Source: a bacterium (GTDB lineage: Bacteria > Patescibacteriota > Minisyncoccia > Moranbacterales > UBA2206). From it: 43,326 nucleotides of DNA. The translations under genes and the position numbers were made by a program. The notes under the pieces are model-generated. The model did not search any database. It was not told the origin of the DNA and worked only from the letters and a program-made list of their open reading frames with translations. Shown here one piece after another: positions 1 through 7,972 of this stretch. The stretch lies in the NCBI GenBank assembly GCA_021785125.1, contig JAJYGF010000019.1, positions 1 through 43,326 on the forward strand. The letters are read 5' to 3'. Within the stretch, counting starts at the first letter, position 1. Each line of letters begins with the position of its first letter.

Positions 1-450
1 AACTGCAAATGTCGGGGGATAAATTTCACCGGCCACATTGCCCGGGTTGAGCATTTTGCAACTGCCGACCATTTCTTCCCATGGTTTGTGGGTGTGGCCA
101 TAAAAGATAAAATCATATTTTCCAGTTTCGCACAGTTTTTTGGCCTTGTCCGGAAAATGCACAAATGATATTTTTTTATTTTCAATCTCTGTCTCGCCAA
201 ATTTCTGGTAGATTTTTGTATTCTTGTAATTTTCAACATGCTCGAAATTGCGCAATTGATCGTTGTCCATATTTCCGAAAGTGTAATGGATCGTGCCGGA
301 AAAATTATCATTGGCGAAATCCAAAGTTTCCTGCGAGGCCAGGTCCCCACAGCAAATGATCGTTTTGATATTTCCACGCTCACAATAATCCAAAACCTTT
401 TTCAAGTTTGTTTCATTATTGTGAACGTCGGAGATGATAGCAACCCGCAT
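1..450 (-). CDS. Metallophosphoesterase, YfcE/MJ0936-like phosphodiesterase (C-terminus cut)
   Basis: The reading frame is open from an ATG at 448-450 down to the window edge (150 codons), so the C-terminus is missing. Reading the minus strand shows the calcineurin-like metal-binding motifs in order: DVHNN near residue 8, CGDLA near 34, FGNMDND near 58, and GHTHKP near 116 followed by NPGN. This is the compact YfcE/MJ0936 phosphodiesterase layout, a cytosolic two-metal enzyme family acting on phosphodiesters. The physiological substrate cannot be read from sequence. The start lies one base after the stop of endonuclease IV (TAA then TATG), so the two genes are probably cotranscribed and translationally coupled. 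The family call is secure; a more specific role is not. Confidence 0.85.
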   Translation of the reverse strand, partial: MRVAIISDVHNNETNLKKVLDYCERGNIKTIICCGDLASQETLDFANDNFSGTIHYTFGNMDNDQLRNFEHVENYKNTKIYQKFGETEIENKKISFVHFPDKAKKLCETGKYDFIFYGHTHKPWEEMVGSCKMLNPGNVAGEIYPPTFAV

Positions 451-451
451 A

Positions 452-1279
452 TTATTTTTCGTCCCTTGATTCTTTCAAAAGCTTGATGTCTTCTTCGACC
501 TTGTCATGTTCGGTTTCTAGGATCATATCGATATCATTTTCTTTGGCGAATTTTACCAAGTTTTTGAATGAATCGATTCCGATCTGGCCTTTGCCGATGT
601 GCTCGTGGCGGTCTTTGTGAGAATCGAATTCGGTCTGGCTGTCATTCACGTGGAAAAGCTTGATCTTGTCCAAGCCGATCTCTTTGTCGATCTTCTTCAA
701 AGTTTTTTCAAAATCACGCCAATCATATCCGGAGGCAAAAGAGTGCTGGGTGTCGACACACACACCGATCAAGGTCGGGTGGTTCACGCCTTTAAAAATT
801 TCAGCAATTTCGGAAAATGTGTCGCCAAGGATGTCTCCGGCACCGGCACTGTTTTCGATTAACAGTTGCGTTGTTCCGGCATAACCTTCCAGAGTTTTTT
901 TGAGCATATGGATCGTTTTTTCAATGGATTCTTTCCGGCCCAATTCTTTGGCGCTTCCCAGGTGGGTCATGACATATTTCGCGCCGAGCAGGCTGCCGCG
1001 CTCCAATTCCTCGCGCACGGATTTGGAAGAGCCATAGCGGATGCGATTGTTGGCAGACGGGAAATTTATATAATATGGCGCGTGGATGACGAAATCTTCC
1101 AACTTATGTTTTTTCATTTCGGATTTGAATTCTTTGATGATTTCCGGTGTCAGTTCTGTCGCCTTTCCACCTTGGGGGGATTTGGTAAAGATCTGGAAGC
1201 ATTCCGCGCCCAAATCAGCGGCTCTTTTGGGAGCGTTGAAGATTCCTTGAGCTATGCTTACATGGCATCCAATATTCAT
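452..1279 (-). CDS. nfo: Endonuclease IV (deoxyribonuclease IV)
   Basis: 275 aa AP endonuclease of the TIM-barrel tri-zinc family, which cleaves 5' of abasic sites in base excision repair. Metal-ligand motifs are visible in order: VIHAPY, THLGS, LIENSAG, CVDTQHSFASGYD, FHVNDSQ, RHEHIGKG and ILETE. I chose the ATG at 1277-1279, giving MNIGCHVS, which matches the usual family N-terminus. The frame stays open upstream to 1363, but that 28-residue extension is basic and unlike the family, and it runs through a hairpin at 1334-1355. No clear ribosome-binding site precedes the start. The gene directly precedes the phosphoesterase gene, so a small repair/phosphodiesterase operon is plausible. Confidence 0.93.
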   Translation of the reverse strand: MNIGCHVSIAQGIFNAPKRAADLGAECFQIFTKSPQGGKATELTPEIIKEFKSEMKKHKLEDFVIHAPYYINFPSANNRIRYGSSKSVREELERGSLLGAKYVMTHLGSAKELGRKESIEKTIHMLKKTLEGYAGTTQLLIENSAGAGDILGDTFSEIAEIFKGVNHPTLIGVCVDTQHSFASGYDWRDFEKTLKKIDKEIGLDKIKLFHVNDSQTEFDSHKDRHEHIGKGQIGIDSFKNLVKFAKENDIDMILETEHDKVEEDIKLLKESRDEK

Positions 1280-1333
1280 AAATATTACTTTATTGCTATA
1301 TACTACCATTTTAACATATATTTGCTTAACCAA

Positions 1334-1355
1334 CTTTCTTTGTTGCCAAAGAAAG
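1334..1355. other. Perfect 9-bp hairpin in the divergent spacer
   Basis: CTTTCTTTG (1334-1342) and CAAAGAAAG (1347-1355) form a perfect inverted repeat with loop TTGC. It lies between nfo on the minus strand and the promoter of the plus-strand gene at 1455. No U-run follows on either strand, so it is not a standard terminator. It may be part of the nfo 5' leader; the function is unknown. Confidence 0.5.
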
Positions 1356-1371
1356 CGGCGCATAGTAATGC

Positions 1372-1400
1372 TTTACAAGCGGCTCAAAAGATGCTATAAT
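1372..1400 (+). promoter_or_regulatory. Sigma-70-type promoter
   Basis: TTTACA (1372-1377) and TATAAT (1395-1400) are separated by exactly 17 bases. Transcription would start near 1407, ten bases before a terminator-like hairpin and about 48 bases before the ATG at 1455. Confidence 0.75.
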
Positions 1401-1416
1401 GGATATAATCAATAAT

Positions 1417-1443
1417 AAAGACGGGTGAAAACACCGTCTTTTT
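1417..1443 (+). promoter_or_regulatory. Leader hairpin with U-run (possible attenuator), copy 1
   Basis: AAAGACGG (1417-1424) pairs with CCGTCTTT (1434-1441). The loop begins GTGAAAA, and a short U-run follows. It sits between promoter and start codon, where a true terminator would block its own gene. The same stem and loop start recur at 28610-28635 before an unrelated gene. Regulation by attenuation or RNA processing is inferred from position only. Confidence 0.6.
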
Positions 1444-1454
1444 ATTTATTCTTT

Positions 1455-1970
1455 ATGGCAACATTTGAAAAAAATTTTACTCCCCCAGTGCCGGGAACGA
1501 CCAGACATAAGGAGGCGAATAAGGAAAAAATGATCAAACTGGGAGCTGCCGCCGCGGCTGCAGGAGTCCTTCTGTCCGGCGCGCATGCCGCGTACGAAAA
1601 TGGTCTGTTTTTGGATCCTGGGATGCCCGGGGCTGAAAATGATATCAGGCAAGAAATCAAGGATCACAAAGGGGAATTCGGCAATCTCATCCGTATTGGC
1701 GGAGAAAAGGTCGATGAAGATGCGGCCATTGAATTAAAAACAGACACAGCAATCGGACTAAAAGGCGCCGGCATAGATGGGGTTGAGAAAATCGATGTCC
1801 TTCTGGAGCAATCGACGGAAGATTTGGCGCGGGTTCAAGTCGTAGTGTATTTAAAGGATAAAAGAACTTTTATGGCTGAAGGAATCAGCACAATCGCGCG
1901 AGATGGTGTGACTGCGGCTCGCAAATATGCCATCTGGAACGGACTTGGGCAAATCAAGGAAAAAATTTAA
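1455..1970 (+). CDS. Hypothetical exported or membrane-anchored protein
   Basis: Not recognised. The product is 171 aa from ATG 1455 (MATFEKNF). The frame also offers an ATG at 1425, but that codon lies inside the leader hairpin. A Lys-rich stretch is followed by an Ala/Gly-rich hydrophobic segment around residues 26-46, giving one membrane segment or signal anchor. A mixed soluble domain of about 120 residues follows, ending in a predicted strand and amphipathic helix. No cysteines or catalytic motif stand out. It has its own promoter and a leader hairpin shared with the gene at 28666, so the two may be co-regulated. A strong bidirectional terminator overlaps its stop codon. Confidence 0.7.
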   Translation: MATFEKNFTPPVPGTTRHKEANKEKMIKLGAAAAAAGVLLSGAHAAYENGLFLDPGMPGAENDIRQEIKDHKGEFGNLIRIGGEKVDEDAAIELKTDTAIGLKGAGIDGVEKIDVLLEQSTEDLARVQVVVYLKDKRTFMAEGISTIARDGVTAARKYAIWNGLGQIKEKI

Positions 1971-1997
1971 ATCGCTTCGGTAAGAAGCGATTTTCTT
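1969..1997. terminator. Bidirectional intrinsic terminator
   Basis: AATCGCTTC (1969-1977) and GAAGCGATT (1984-1992) form a 9-bp stem followed by TTCTT on the plus strand. It overlaps the stop codon of the upstream gene and ends at the nrnA stop, so it serves the two convergent transcripts. Confidence 0.8.
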
Positions 1998-2958
1998 ATA
2001 CTATTTCCCAACCGTTTTCTGTCTCCTTGATCTTACCCTTGATCTCAAACCCGCTGGCCAGCTTGTGGCCGCCGCCGCCGAACTGGGCGGCGATTTTTGA
2101 TACGTCCACACCTTTGTATTCCTCGCTCCGCAAACTGCCCTTGATGATGTCTCCGTCACGTTCGCTCAAGACCAGGGCGAATTTCGTGCCCGGGACGGTA
2201 TTCAAGATGCCGGAAACTTGCGCGATATCTTCGCTGCCGGCGTGGCATTCTTCAAGGTCTTGTTTGGTCAGCACCGAAACAATCATTCCGTTATCCGAAT
2301 TGATTTTGGCTTTTTCAAAAGCTTTGCCCCAAAGTTTCAAAGTCGAGATGCTTTTGTTGGAAAAAGTCGTTTCCACGATTTTTGGAAGCGGCGCGCCTTT
2401 TTTCATAAGTTCGGAAGAAATTTCCAAGACGCGCGGCGTCGTGTTGGAATGCTGGAACGATCCGGTGTCGCCCAAGATGCCCAGCATGATGAAAGTCGCC
2501 ATCTTGCGGTTGATCGGAATCTTGTTGAAAGTGAAAAAATCATACATGATCTCGCAGACGGAGGAATATTTCGGGTCGATGACATTTATGTCTCCCTGGA
2601 TAGTGATGTCAGGATGATGGTCAAGAAGAGCGACGACTTGATTTTCATGGATGCGATCCTCGATCTTTTGGAAACCGCGTTCAACGCTGTCCGCCGCAAT
2701 GATGAGATTGTATTTTGAAATATCCAATGTGTTCGGATTGATGAAATTTTCTTCGCTCAAATTTTTTAAGAATTCCGGAAACAGATCATAGCAGGCAATG
2801 TCGGCATTTTTTCCCAGGGTTTTGAGGTATTCCTTGAGTGCCAAAACGGAACCGGCCGTGTCGCCGTCCGGACGCGAGTGGGCGAATAAAAGAATATTTT
2901 CAGATTCTTTTATTACGAAATTCAGAGTATTGAATTCTTGAGAAAATTTATGTTTCAT
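1996..2958 (-). CDS. nrnA: DHH-family phosphoesterase, NrnA-like oligoribonuclease/pAp phosphatase
   Basis: 320 aa DHH/DHHA1 protein. Motifs: RPDGDTAGS (Asp31, Asp33), Asp90 in AADSV, LLDHHPD (DHH 113-115), GDTGSF, and a C-terminal DHHA1 GGGGH motif near residue 296 that binds the substrate phosphate. Family members degrade 2-5 nt RNA oligonucleotides and dephosphorylate pAp, and some act on cyclic dinucleotide products. The gene lies downstream of rbfA in the infB operon, a common bacterial arrangement. The spacer to rbfA holds a palindromic repeat (2964-3005), so nrnA expression could differ from that of infB-rbfA. NrnA rather than a c-di-AMP phosphodiesterase is favoured because there is no PAS, GGDEF or membrane domain. 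Confidence 0.88.
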   Translation of the reverse strand: MKHKFSQEFNTLNFVIKESENILLFAHSRPDGDTAGSVLALKEYLKTLGKNADIACYDLFPEFLKNLSEENFINPNTLDISKYNLIIAADSVERGFQKIEDRIHENQVVALLDHHPDITIQGDINVIDPKYSSVCEIMYDFFTFNKIPINRKMATFIMLGILGDTGSFQHSNTTPRVLEISSELMKKGAPLPKIVETTFSNKSISTLKLWGKAFEKAKINSDNGMIVSVLTKQDLEECHAGSEDIAQVSGILNTVPGTKFALVLSERDGDIIKGSLRSEEYKGVDVSKIAAQFGGGGHKLASGFEIKGKIKETENGWEIV

Positions 2959-2963
2959 GGCGA

Positions 2964-3005
2964 CCTAAAACGAAGTTTTAGGAATTCCTAAAAATTCGTT
3001 TTAGG
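2964..3005. repeat. Palindromic element (CCTAAA family), intergenic copy A
   Basis: Outer arms CCTAAAACGAA (2964-2974) and TTCGTTTTAGG (2995-3005) enclose the perfect palindrome TTTTAGGAATTCCTAAAA. This is two head-to-head half units of the family also found at 9728-9776 and, as one unit, at 41983-42005. It lies just upstream of the nrnA start on the minus strand, inside the rbfA-nrnA spacer. Confidence 0.75.
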
Positions 3006-3043
3006 TTTCCTGATACTAGAAAATGCGACTTGCGCCGCACTCC

Positions 3044-3382
3044 TTATAACTTTTTTGTTTGTTCGATCAATTTTTCGATTTCGTCAGCTTTCGATTCAGT
3101 CATGTCGGTCTTGAACTTGATCCTGGGAAGCGGCCGCATGCTAAGTTTTCTGTTGAGGGCGCCTTGGATCCGATACATCTCTTTTTGCAAGGTTTTTTCG
3201 ACATAATTGATTTCCTTTTCCGGAAATATGCTGATGAATACACGAGTATAGCGGAGATCGGAAGTGGTGTCAACTTTTGAAATTGTCACGAAAATTCCGG
3301 GCTTAAGGCCCAGTTCTTGCGATATAATTTCTCCGACATGTTGCTGAACCAGAGAGTTTATTTTTTGGATTCTTTCGGACAT
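3044..3382 (-). CDS. rbfA: Ribosome-binding factor A
   Basis: 112 aa single KH-fold protein. RbfA binds the immature 30S subunit and is needed for 16S 5'-end maturation. The sequence matches the family: an N-terminal helix (MSERIQKINSLVQQHVGEII), then VTISKVDTTSDLRYTRVFISIF, and the late segment RPLPRIKFKTD. The start is ATG 3380-3382 (MSERI); a longer frame to 3424 would overlap infB and has no family support. The infB stop TAA (3384-3386) is separated from this ATG by one base, so translation is very likely coupled. Confidence 0.93.
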   Translation of the reverse strand: MSERIQKINSLVQQHVGEIISQELGLKPGIFVTISKVDTTSDLRYTRVFISIFPEKEINYVEKTLQKEMYRIQGALNRKLSMRPLPRIKFKTDMTESKADEIEKLIEQTKKL

Positions 3383-3383
3383 G

Positions 3384-5168
3384 TTAAAGGGTTTTTTTCT
3401 TAACTTCCTCCGTATAACAAGCAAGAGTGTCGCCTTCTTTTATTTTTGTCTCGCCATCGAAAGTGATGCCGCATTCGTTGTTTTGGATTACTTCGTCGAC
3501 ATCCACCTTGTTCTGTTGCAAGTTGGCGAGCCTGCCTTTGCCTATGGCATTGTTATTGCGAATGACATCAATCAAACATCCTTTGGTGATTTTGCCTGAG
3601 ACTACTTTTCCACCCACGATCATGTCTTTCTTGCCCGTCTTAAAGACAGCCAGGACGTTCATCTTGCCGAAATCGGTCCGTTCGATTGTTGGCGGAAGCA
3701 TTTCGACGAGCCGATTTTTTATATCCTCCACTAGCTCATAAATTATTCTGTAGTGTTTGATTTCGACGCCGCTGGTTTCAGCCAATCTTTTGGCTACCGG
3801 TGTGGTTTCGATATTGAAGCTGAAAATAATCGCTCCCGAGGTTTGAGCCAAACGGACGTCCGATTCGGTCACATTGCCGACGCCTCGGCTGATATAATTA
3901 ACGGCCACTTCATCCGACTTCATTTCTCCCAGAATCTGTTGGATCGCTTCCAGCGATCCCTGGACATCGGATTTCAAAATAATATTCAGTTTCTTTATTT
4001 TTCCGTCTTCTATGGTTTTGTATATTTTTTGCGCGTTTAGCGAATCGCCCAATTTTCCCGTCTGGGATTTGCTTGTGCCGCGCAACACTTCAAGTTTGGT
4101 CAGCGACTTTCCGGTAACCACTTGCAAAATATCATTTGTGTTCGGAGCCGCGTTCAATCCTATCAAACCGATCGGAGTCGAAGGTCCGGCTTCTGCCAAT
4201 CTTTTGCCGGTAAAATCTTCGATTCTTCTGACGCGTCCATGCGAAGCGCCGGCAATGATATCCTGGCCTTCTTTCAGCGTGCCGGTTTTGATCAAGACCG
4301 TGGCTACAGGGCCTTTTTGCGGATCCAAGTGTGATTCCAAAACGACGCCCAAAGCGTCTCTTTTGAAGTCCGCTTTGAAATCTTCCACTTCGGCTACCAA
4401 GAGGATATTTTCCAAAAGACCGTCAATGCCGACATTTTGTTTGGCGCTCACTTCGCTGACCAAAATCTGTCCGCCCCAGTCTTCGACCAAGATGTTGTTT
4501 TCCGCCAGTCCCTGCTTTACTCTCTGGACATTGGCCTCCGGCTTGTCGATCTTGTTGATGGCGACGATTGTTGGAATTTTCTTAGCCAAGAGATATTCGA
4601 TGACTTCTTTGGTTTGCGGGCGCACACCGTCGTCGGCGGCTACGACCAGTACGGCGATATCGGCGATAGAAACTCCGCGTTCGCGCATGGCGCTGAAGGC
4701 CTCATGTCCCGGAGTGTCGACAAAAGTGATCAATCGGCCCTTCTTCTTGGCCTGATAGGCGCTGATATGCTGGGTGATTCCGCCCGATTCTTTGGCAGCC
4801 ACGCTGGCCTTTCTGATTGTGTCGAGAAGAGTCGTTTTTCCGTGATCGACATGGCCGAGAATGGTAACGATCGGCGGCCTGGACTGGAGGCCGGTATCGG
4901 ATTCCTTTTCTTTCTTCAAGATATCGATCAATTTTTCCAAAGTCATCGTTTCGCCGGTTTCAACCGCTTCTTCCCGCACTTCATAGCCCAGATCTTGAGC
5001 GATGATCGAGGCTGTTTCAAAATCGATCTGCTCGTTAATGGTCGCCAAAATGCCGTTTTTCATGAGCTCCGCTATGACAGTGCCCAATGGCAAGCCCAAA
5101 ATTTCACCGAATCTTTTGACTGTGACGGTGGCCGGAAGATTTATTTTTTTGATTCTGATTTCCGCCAT
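3384..5168 (-). CDS. infB: Translation initiation factor IF-2 (short form)
   Basis: 594 aa GTPase that positions fMet-tRNA on the 30S subunit and promotes subunit joining. An IF2_N module covers residues 1-65. The G domain follows with G1 GHVDHGKT (105-112), G2 GGITQH, G3 DTPGH, G4 NKID and the G5 region SAK, then the beta-barrel and C2 domains. The protein lacks the long N-terminal extensions of E. coli IF-2 (890 aa), which fits reduced genomes. The start ATG directly abuts the TAA stop of the DUF4446 gene. nusA, normally upstream of infB, is instead 8.5 kb away. Confidence 0.96.
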   Translation of the reverse strand: MAEIRIKKINLPATVTVKRFGEILGLPLGTVIAELMKNGILATINEQIDFETASIIAQDLGYEVREEAVETGETMTLEKLIDILKKEKESDTGLQSRPPIVTILGHVDHGKTTLLDTIRKASVAAKESGGITQHISAYQAKKKGRLITFVDTPGHEAFSAMRERGVSIADIAVLVVAADDGVRPQTKEVIEYLLAKKIPTIVAINKIDKPEANVQRVKQGLAENNILVEDWGGQILVSEVSAKQNVGIDGLLENILLVAEVEDFKADFKRDALGVVLESHLDPQKGPVATVLIKTGTLKEGQDIIAGASHGRVRRIEDFTGKRLAEAGPSTPIGLIGLNAAPNTNDILQVVTGKSLTKLEVLRGTSKSQTGKLGDSLNAQKIYKTIEDGKIKKLNIILKSDVQGSLEAIQQILGEMKSDEVAVNYISRGVGNVTESDVRLAQTSGAIIFSFNIETTPVAKRLAETSGVEIKHYRIIYELVEDIKNRLVEMLPPTIERTDFGKMNVLAVFKTGKKDMIVGGKVVSGKITKGCLIDVIRNNNAIGKGRLANLQQNKVDVDEVIQNNECGITFDGETKIKEGDTLACYTEEVKKKTL

Positions 5169-5687
5169 TTAGTTTAATTTTTTAGTATCGTTTAGCTTGG
5201 CCAGTTTCACGGCCTCCTCTTCTTCTTCAGTCAAGGGATGCTTTTCGCTTTTGCCGCCTTGGATGGCTTTGGAATAAACACGGGTGCCATCGCGAGTGTA
5301 TAAGGAGGAAACGACCAGACCGTTATTTTTGCCGTTCAGCATGGCGATGGAAAAACTTTGGTCGCCGCCCACATCATTGAAAGGATTGAACCTGACCATG
5401 GCGAACTTATGCAGGCCGCGATGAGCCAGAACATTGATCTGATTGGAAATGTTGTAAAGTTCCTGGATATCTTTGTCGAGAGCCTTGATGCTGTGCGAAT
5501 GTCCGACGAGGACGTCTTCCATGTTTTTTACACCGTTGCCGGCAAAAAATTCCGCGTTTTTCTGCTGGATTTTTCTTATCTTGATCTGAAGAGCGGTGTT
5601 CCACGCAAGAATGACGATAAACAGGCCCAATGCGATTAGGATAAATGTTCCCTGGTGTGATTTTGCGATTTGGTATATGAAATCCAT
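5169..5687 (-). CDS. DUF4446 family membrane-anchored protein
   Basis: 172 aa. A single N-terminal transmembrane helix at about residues 14-34 precedes a coiled-coil stretch (residues 36-85). The conserved DUF4446 core follows, including RFNPFNDVGGDQSF, a LNGKNNGLV segment and the late TRDGTRVYSKAI. The family is widespread in Gram-positive and CPR bacteria and has no established function. The gene is first in the infB operon and its stop abuts the infB start, so both are likely cotranscribed from the promoter at 5708-5736. Confidence 0.85.
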   Translation of the reverse strand: MDFIYQIAKSHQGTFILIALGLFIVILAWNTALQIKIRKIQQKNAEFFAGNGVKNMEDVLVGHSHSIKALDKDIQELYNISNQINVLAHRGLHKFAMVRFNPFNDVGGDQSFSIAMLNGKNNGLVVSSLYTRDGTRVYSKAIQGGKSEKHPLTEEEEEAVKLAKLNDTKKLN

Positions 5688-5707
5688 AAGCGCGTCGTGT
5701 TTATCTT

Positions 5708-5736
5708 AGGCTAGCATCTATGGCGGCTCATGTAAA
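5708..5736 (-). promoter_or_regulatory. Probable promoter of the DUF4446-infB-rbfA-nrnA operon
   Basis: On the minus strand TTTACA (5731-5736) and TAGCCT (5708-5713) are spaced by 17 bases, with TGC just before the -10. The -10 is a poor match; the extended TG compensates. Confidence 0.45.
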
Positions 5737-5784
5737 GGTTAATTATGCGGAGGATACAAGATTTTCACCCTGACACCAATTTTG

Positions 5785-5871
5785 CGGAAGAGGTGGGATT
5801 TGAACCCACGAAGACATTGCTGCCTTACGGCTTTTCGAGAGCCGCGCCTTCAACCACTCGGCCACTCTTCC
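5785..5871 (-). tRNA. tRNA-Ser (CGA)
   Basis: Acceptor GGAAGAG/CTCTTCC, a D-arm with GAGTGG, anticodon stem CGGCT/AGCCG around loop CTCGAAA (anticodon CGA, reads UCG), a long class II variable arm, and T-arm GTGGG-TTCAAAT-CCCAC. The discriminator is G. CCA is not encoded. Confidence 0.95.
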
Positions 5872-5892
5872 AAGGCTATTGAATTATCTGTT

Positions 5893-5982
5893 GAAATCCG
5901 GTGCTGGGGCGGACCTGTGAGGGAATTTTTCTCCCCAACCGCATTTCGAGTGCGGCGCGTTGGGCCACTCTGCCAATCCTCC
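5893..5982 (-). pseudogene. Degenerate tRNA-Ser-like (CGA), missing T-arm
   Basis: The 5' half reads as a serine tRNA: acceptor strand GGAGGAT, D-arm with GAGTGG, and anticodon stem CCGCA/TGCGG around loop CTCGAAA, the same anticodon as the neighbour. A weak variable-arm stem (GGGGA/TTCCC) follows. After that there is no GTTCRA T-loop and no ATCCTCC to pair with the acceptor strand. It looks like a tandem tRNA copy whose 3' part was lost or replaced. The boundary on the low-coordinate side is an estimate from normal tRNA-Ser length. Confidence 0.55.
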
Positions 5983-6035
5983 GTCATTTATATAATCTAA
6001 CTTAATTCTGCCAGGTTATCAACAGTTGCGTCAAA

Positions 6036-6064
6036 TTGTGACTTTGAATTTTTTGTAGTAAAAT
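6036..6064 (+). promoter_or_regulatory. Probable promoter of the solute-binding lipoprotein gene
   Basis: TTGTGA (6036-6041) and TAAAAT (6059-6064) are spaced by 17 bases, ending 29 bases before the ATG at 6094. A DnaA-box-like TTATCAACA lies just upstream at 6016-6024. Confidence 0.5.
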
Positions 6065-6093
6065 AAATTTAAAAGAAATAGCTTTCGGTTAAA

Positions 6094-7527
6094 ATGAAGG
6101 CCAAAATAAAAATCATAAAAAACAAAAAAACGATCGCCGCCTTTTTTTTGATGGCCGGCATCTTGGTTGTGTCCGGCTGCGGACTCAAACAGCCCAATCC
6201 GAAGCGATACACCATAAATCTTGAAGTTTGGGGGCTTTTTGATGATCAGGACGCTTTCAACAAAATCATCGATACGTACAAAAAATTGGATCCCAATATC
6301 GGGGATATCACATACAAAAAGATGTCGCCGGACACATATAAGCAAGATTTGCTGGACGCTCTGGCCAGCGGAAACGGTCCGGATATATTTTTGATCCAGA
6401 ATCATTGGCTGCCGGGCTTCCAAGACAAGATTTCGCCTGCTCCGCCTTTATATCTCAACGAACAGACATACCGCAATGAGTTTGTGGATGTGGCGGCGCA
6501 AGATTTTATAAGCCAAGGCCAGGTTTATGCCGTTCCGCTTACCGTCAATTCTTTGGCTCTCTACTATAATAAAGATCTTTTCAACGCGGCCGGCATAACG
6601 GGCCCGCCGGCAAATTGGGACGAATTTGTGTCAGACGCGAAAAAGCTGACGGTTATCGGCGGCGATGGGCAGATTGCGCAATCCGGCGCGGCCTTGGGCA
6701 CCACCGCCAATATCAACCGTCCGACGGACATACTCAATCTTTTGATGCTACAAGGCGGCACACAGATGACGGATCCGACGACGGGACGAGCCACTTTTGA
6801 TCAGGTTACCAAGCTAAGTGATGGCAGTAGCTCCGCTCCGGGTCAGAACGCGCTGAATTTCTACACCCAATTCGCCAATCGCAATTCCTCTTTCTATTCC
6901 TGGAATCCAAGCATGCATTATTCGATCGACGCTTTTGCCGAGGGTAATTTGGCCATGATGTTCAACTATTCCTGGCAGGAGCCGGTGATTGAAAGCAAGG
7001 CGCCGAAACTTAATTATGGCGTGGCGCCGGTGCCGCAGTTTGCCGGTTCGGCTCCGGTCAACTTTCCGAATTATTGGGCGTTCGCCGTGGCCAAGAACAA
7101 GACTCCGGATACGCACCAGATGAATCCGTCCCAAGCGGCCATAGTCACCAACGATGTGCGCGTGGCCGAAGCTTGGCGGTTCCTGACATATCTGACGACA
7201 AAGCCGCAGCAAAACCAGACCGTTTCGACCGGCGTGACGGGTTCCGGACAGACTGCGAATCTGAATTTTGATCCGGCGGCCGACTATCTCACAAAAACAA
7301 GCCAGCCGGCGGCCAGGAGGGATCTTATCGACCGGCAAAAGACCGATCCAAATTTGGGGGTTTTTGCGGAAGGCAATCTGATAGACAAAGATTGGACGCA
7401 ATCCGATCCGGACGCCATCGAGAATATTTTTATCAATATGATAAATCAGGTGGACAGCGGACAATCCGGCATCCAAGACGCGATCCAATCCGCGGCGGCG
7501 AGCGTCAGCCAGATTTCGATGCGCTAA
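6094..7527 (+). CDS. Extracellular solute-binding lipoprotein (family 1, ABC sugar type)
   Basis: 477 aa. A basic start and hydrophobic core lead to the lipobox VSGC with lipidated Cys29, so the mature protein is membrane-anchored outside the cytoplasm. The body matches family 1 solute-binding proteins: LEVWGLFDDQDAF at the mature N-terminus, GNGPDIFLI, YAVPLTVNSLALYYNKDLF, and the helical NWDEF segment, with a FAEGNLAMMFNYSW hinge. Such proteins deliver sugars or similar ligands to ABC permeases. No permease or ATPase gene is adjacent, so it either serves a transporter elsewhere or acts as an orphan binding protein. The pilin array follows after a 16-base gap (first pilin at 7544), so co-expression is likely. 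The ligand cannot be predicted. Confidence 0.88.
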   Translation: MKAKIKIIKNKKTIAAFFLMAGILVVSGCGLKQPNPKRYTINLEVWGLFDDQDAFNKIIDTYKKLDPNIGDITYKKMSPDTYKQDLLDALASGNGPDIFLIQNHWLPGFQDKISPAPPLYLNEQTYRNEFVDVAAQDFISQGQVYAVPLTVNSLALYYNKDLFNAAGITGPPANWDEFVSDAKKLTVIGGDGQIAQSGAALGTTANINRPTDILNLLMLQGGTQMTDPTTGRATFDQVTKLSDGSSSAPGQNALNFYTQFANRNSSFYSWNPSMHYSIDAFAEGNLAMMFNYSWQEPVIESKAPKLNYGVAPVPQFAGSAPVNFPNYWAFAVAKNKTPDTHQMNPSQAAIVTNDVRVAEAWRFLTYLTTKPQQNQTVSTGVTGSGQTANLNFDPAADYLTKTSQPAARRDLIDRQKTDPNLGVFAEGNLIDKDWTQSDPDAIENIFINMINQVDSGQSGIQDAIQSAAASVSQISMR

Positions 7528-7543
7528 AAAATAAAGGACAAAT

Positions 7544-7954
7544 ATGACAAATCGGACTAATAAAATATTGATGGTATTGCTACCTGTTTTTTTGGCGAGC
7601 TTTTCGATTGCCGATGCTTCCGGAATCGTGCCATGCGGAAATCCAGGACAAAGCGCATGCAACTTGTGCGATCTGATAATCGGATTCCATACTCTGGTCG
7701 GCTTTCTTTCCGGTTTGCTGGTGACGGTCGCTTTGGCCGGCATATTTTTTGCCGGAGTGATGTATATCGTTTCTTCCGGCGATGAAGGCATGATGACCAG
7801 CGCCAAAAATTTCGCCAAAGCCAGCGTGATCGGTTTCGCGTTCGTGATGGGCGCGTGGCTGATCGTGAATGTGACGATGTGGGCGCTGTCGGTCAGGCCG
7901 GATTTGGGAATTAAACAGACGAACTGGTATACGTTTGATTGTACGTCTAAATAA
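7544..7954 (+). CDS. T4SS pilin-like protein 1
   Basis: 136 aa. A signal peptide (about residues 1-26) leads to a short Cys-containing segment (CGNPGQSACNLCD). Two transmembrane helices follow, with the connecting motif YIVSSGDEGMMTSAKNFAKAS. This two-helix layout with a SGDE/AGDE turn followed by Lys/Ala-rich residues is the signature of the CPR T4SS_pilin family, distant relatives of VirB2/TrbC. The ORF6N gene follows 18 bases downstream. It is the most divergent of the six copies in the window, with three Cys before helix 1. Assembly into a filament is inferred from family resemblance only. Confidence 0.8.
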   Translation: MTNRTNKILMVLLPVFLASFSIADASGIVPCGNPGQSACNLCDLIIGFHTLVGFLSGLLVTVALAGIFFAGVMYIVSSGDEGMMTSAKNFAKASVIGFAFVMGAWLIVNVTMWALSVRPDLGIKQTNWYTFDCTSK

Positions 7955-7972
7955 TTTTTCAAATATTTAAAA

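Noticed and set aside
1280-1363. 28-residue N-terminal extension of endonuclease IV
   Set aside because: The extension is basic, runs through a perfect hairpin, and the MNIGCHVS start matches the family.
6814-7962. 382-codon minus-strand frame opposite the lipoprotein and first pilin genes
   Set aside because: It spans two plus-strand genes with clear signal peptides and family motifs; the antisense product is His/Ile/Arg-rich and shows no domain.
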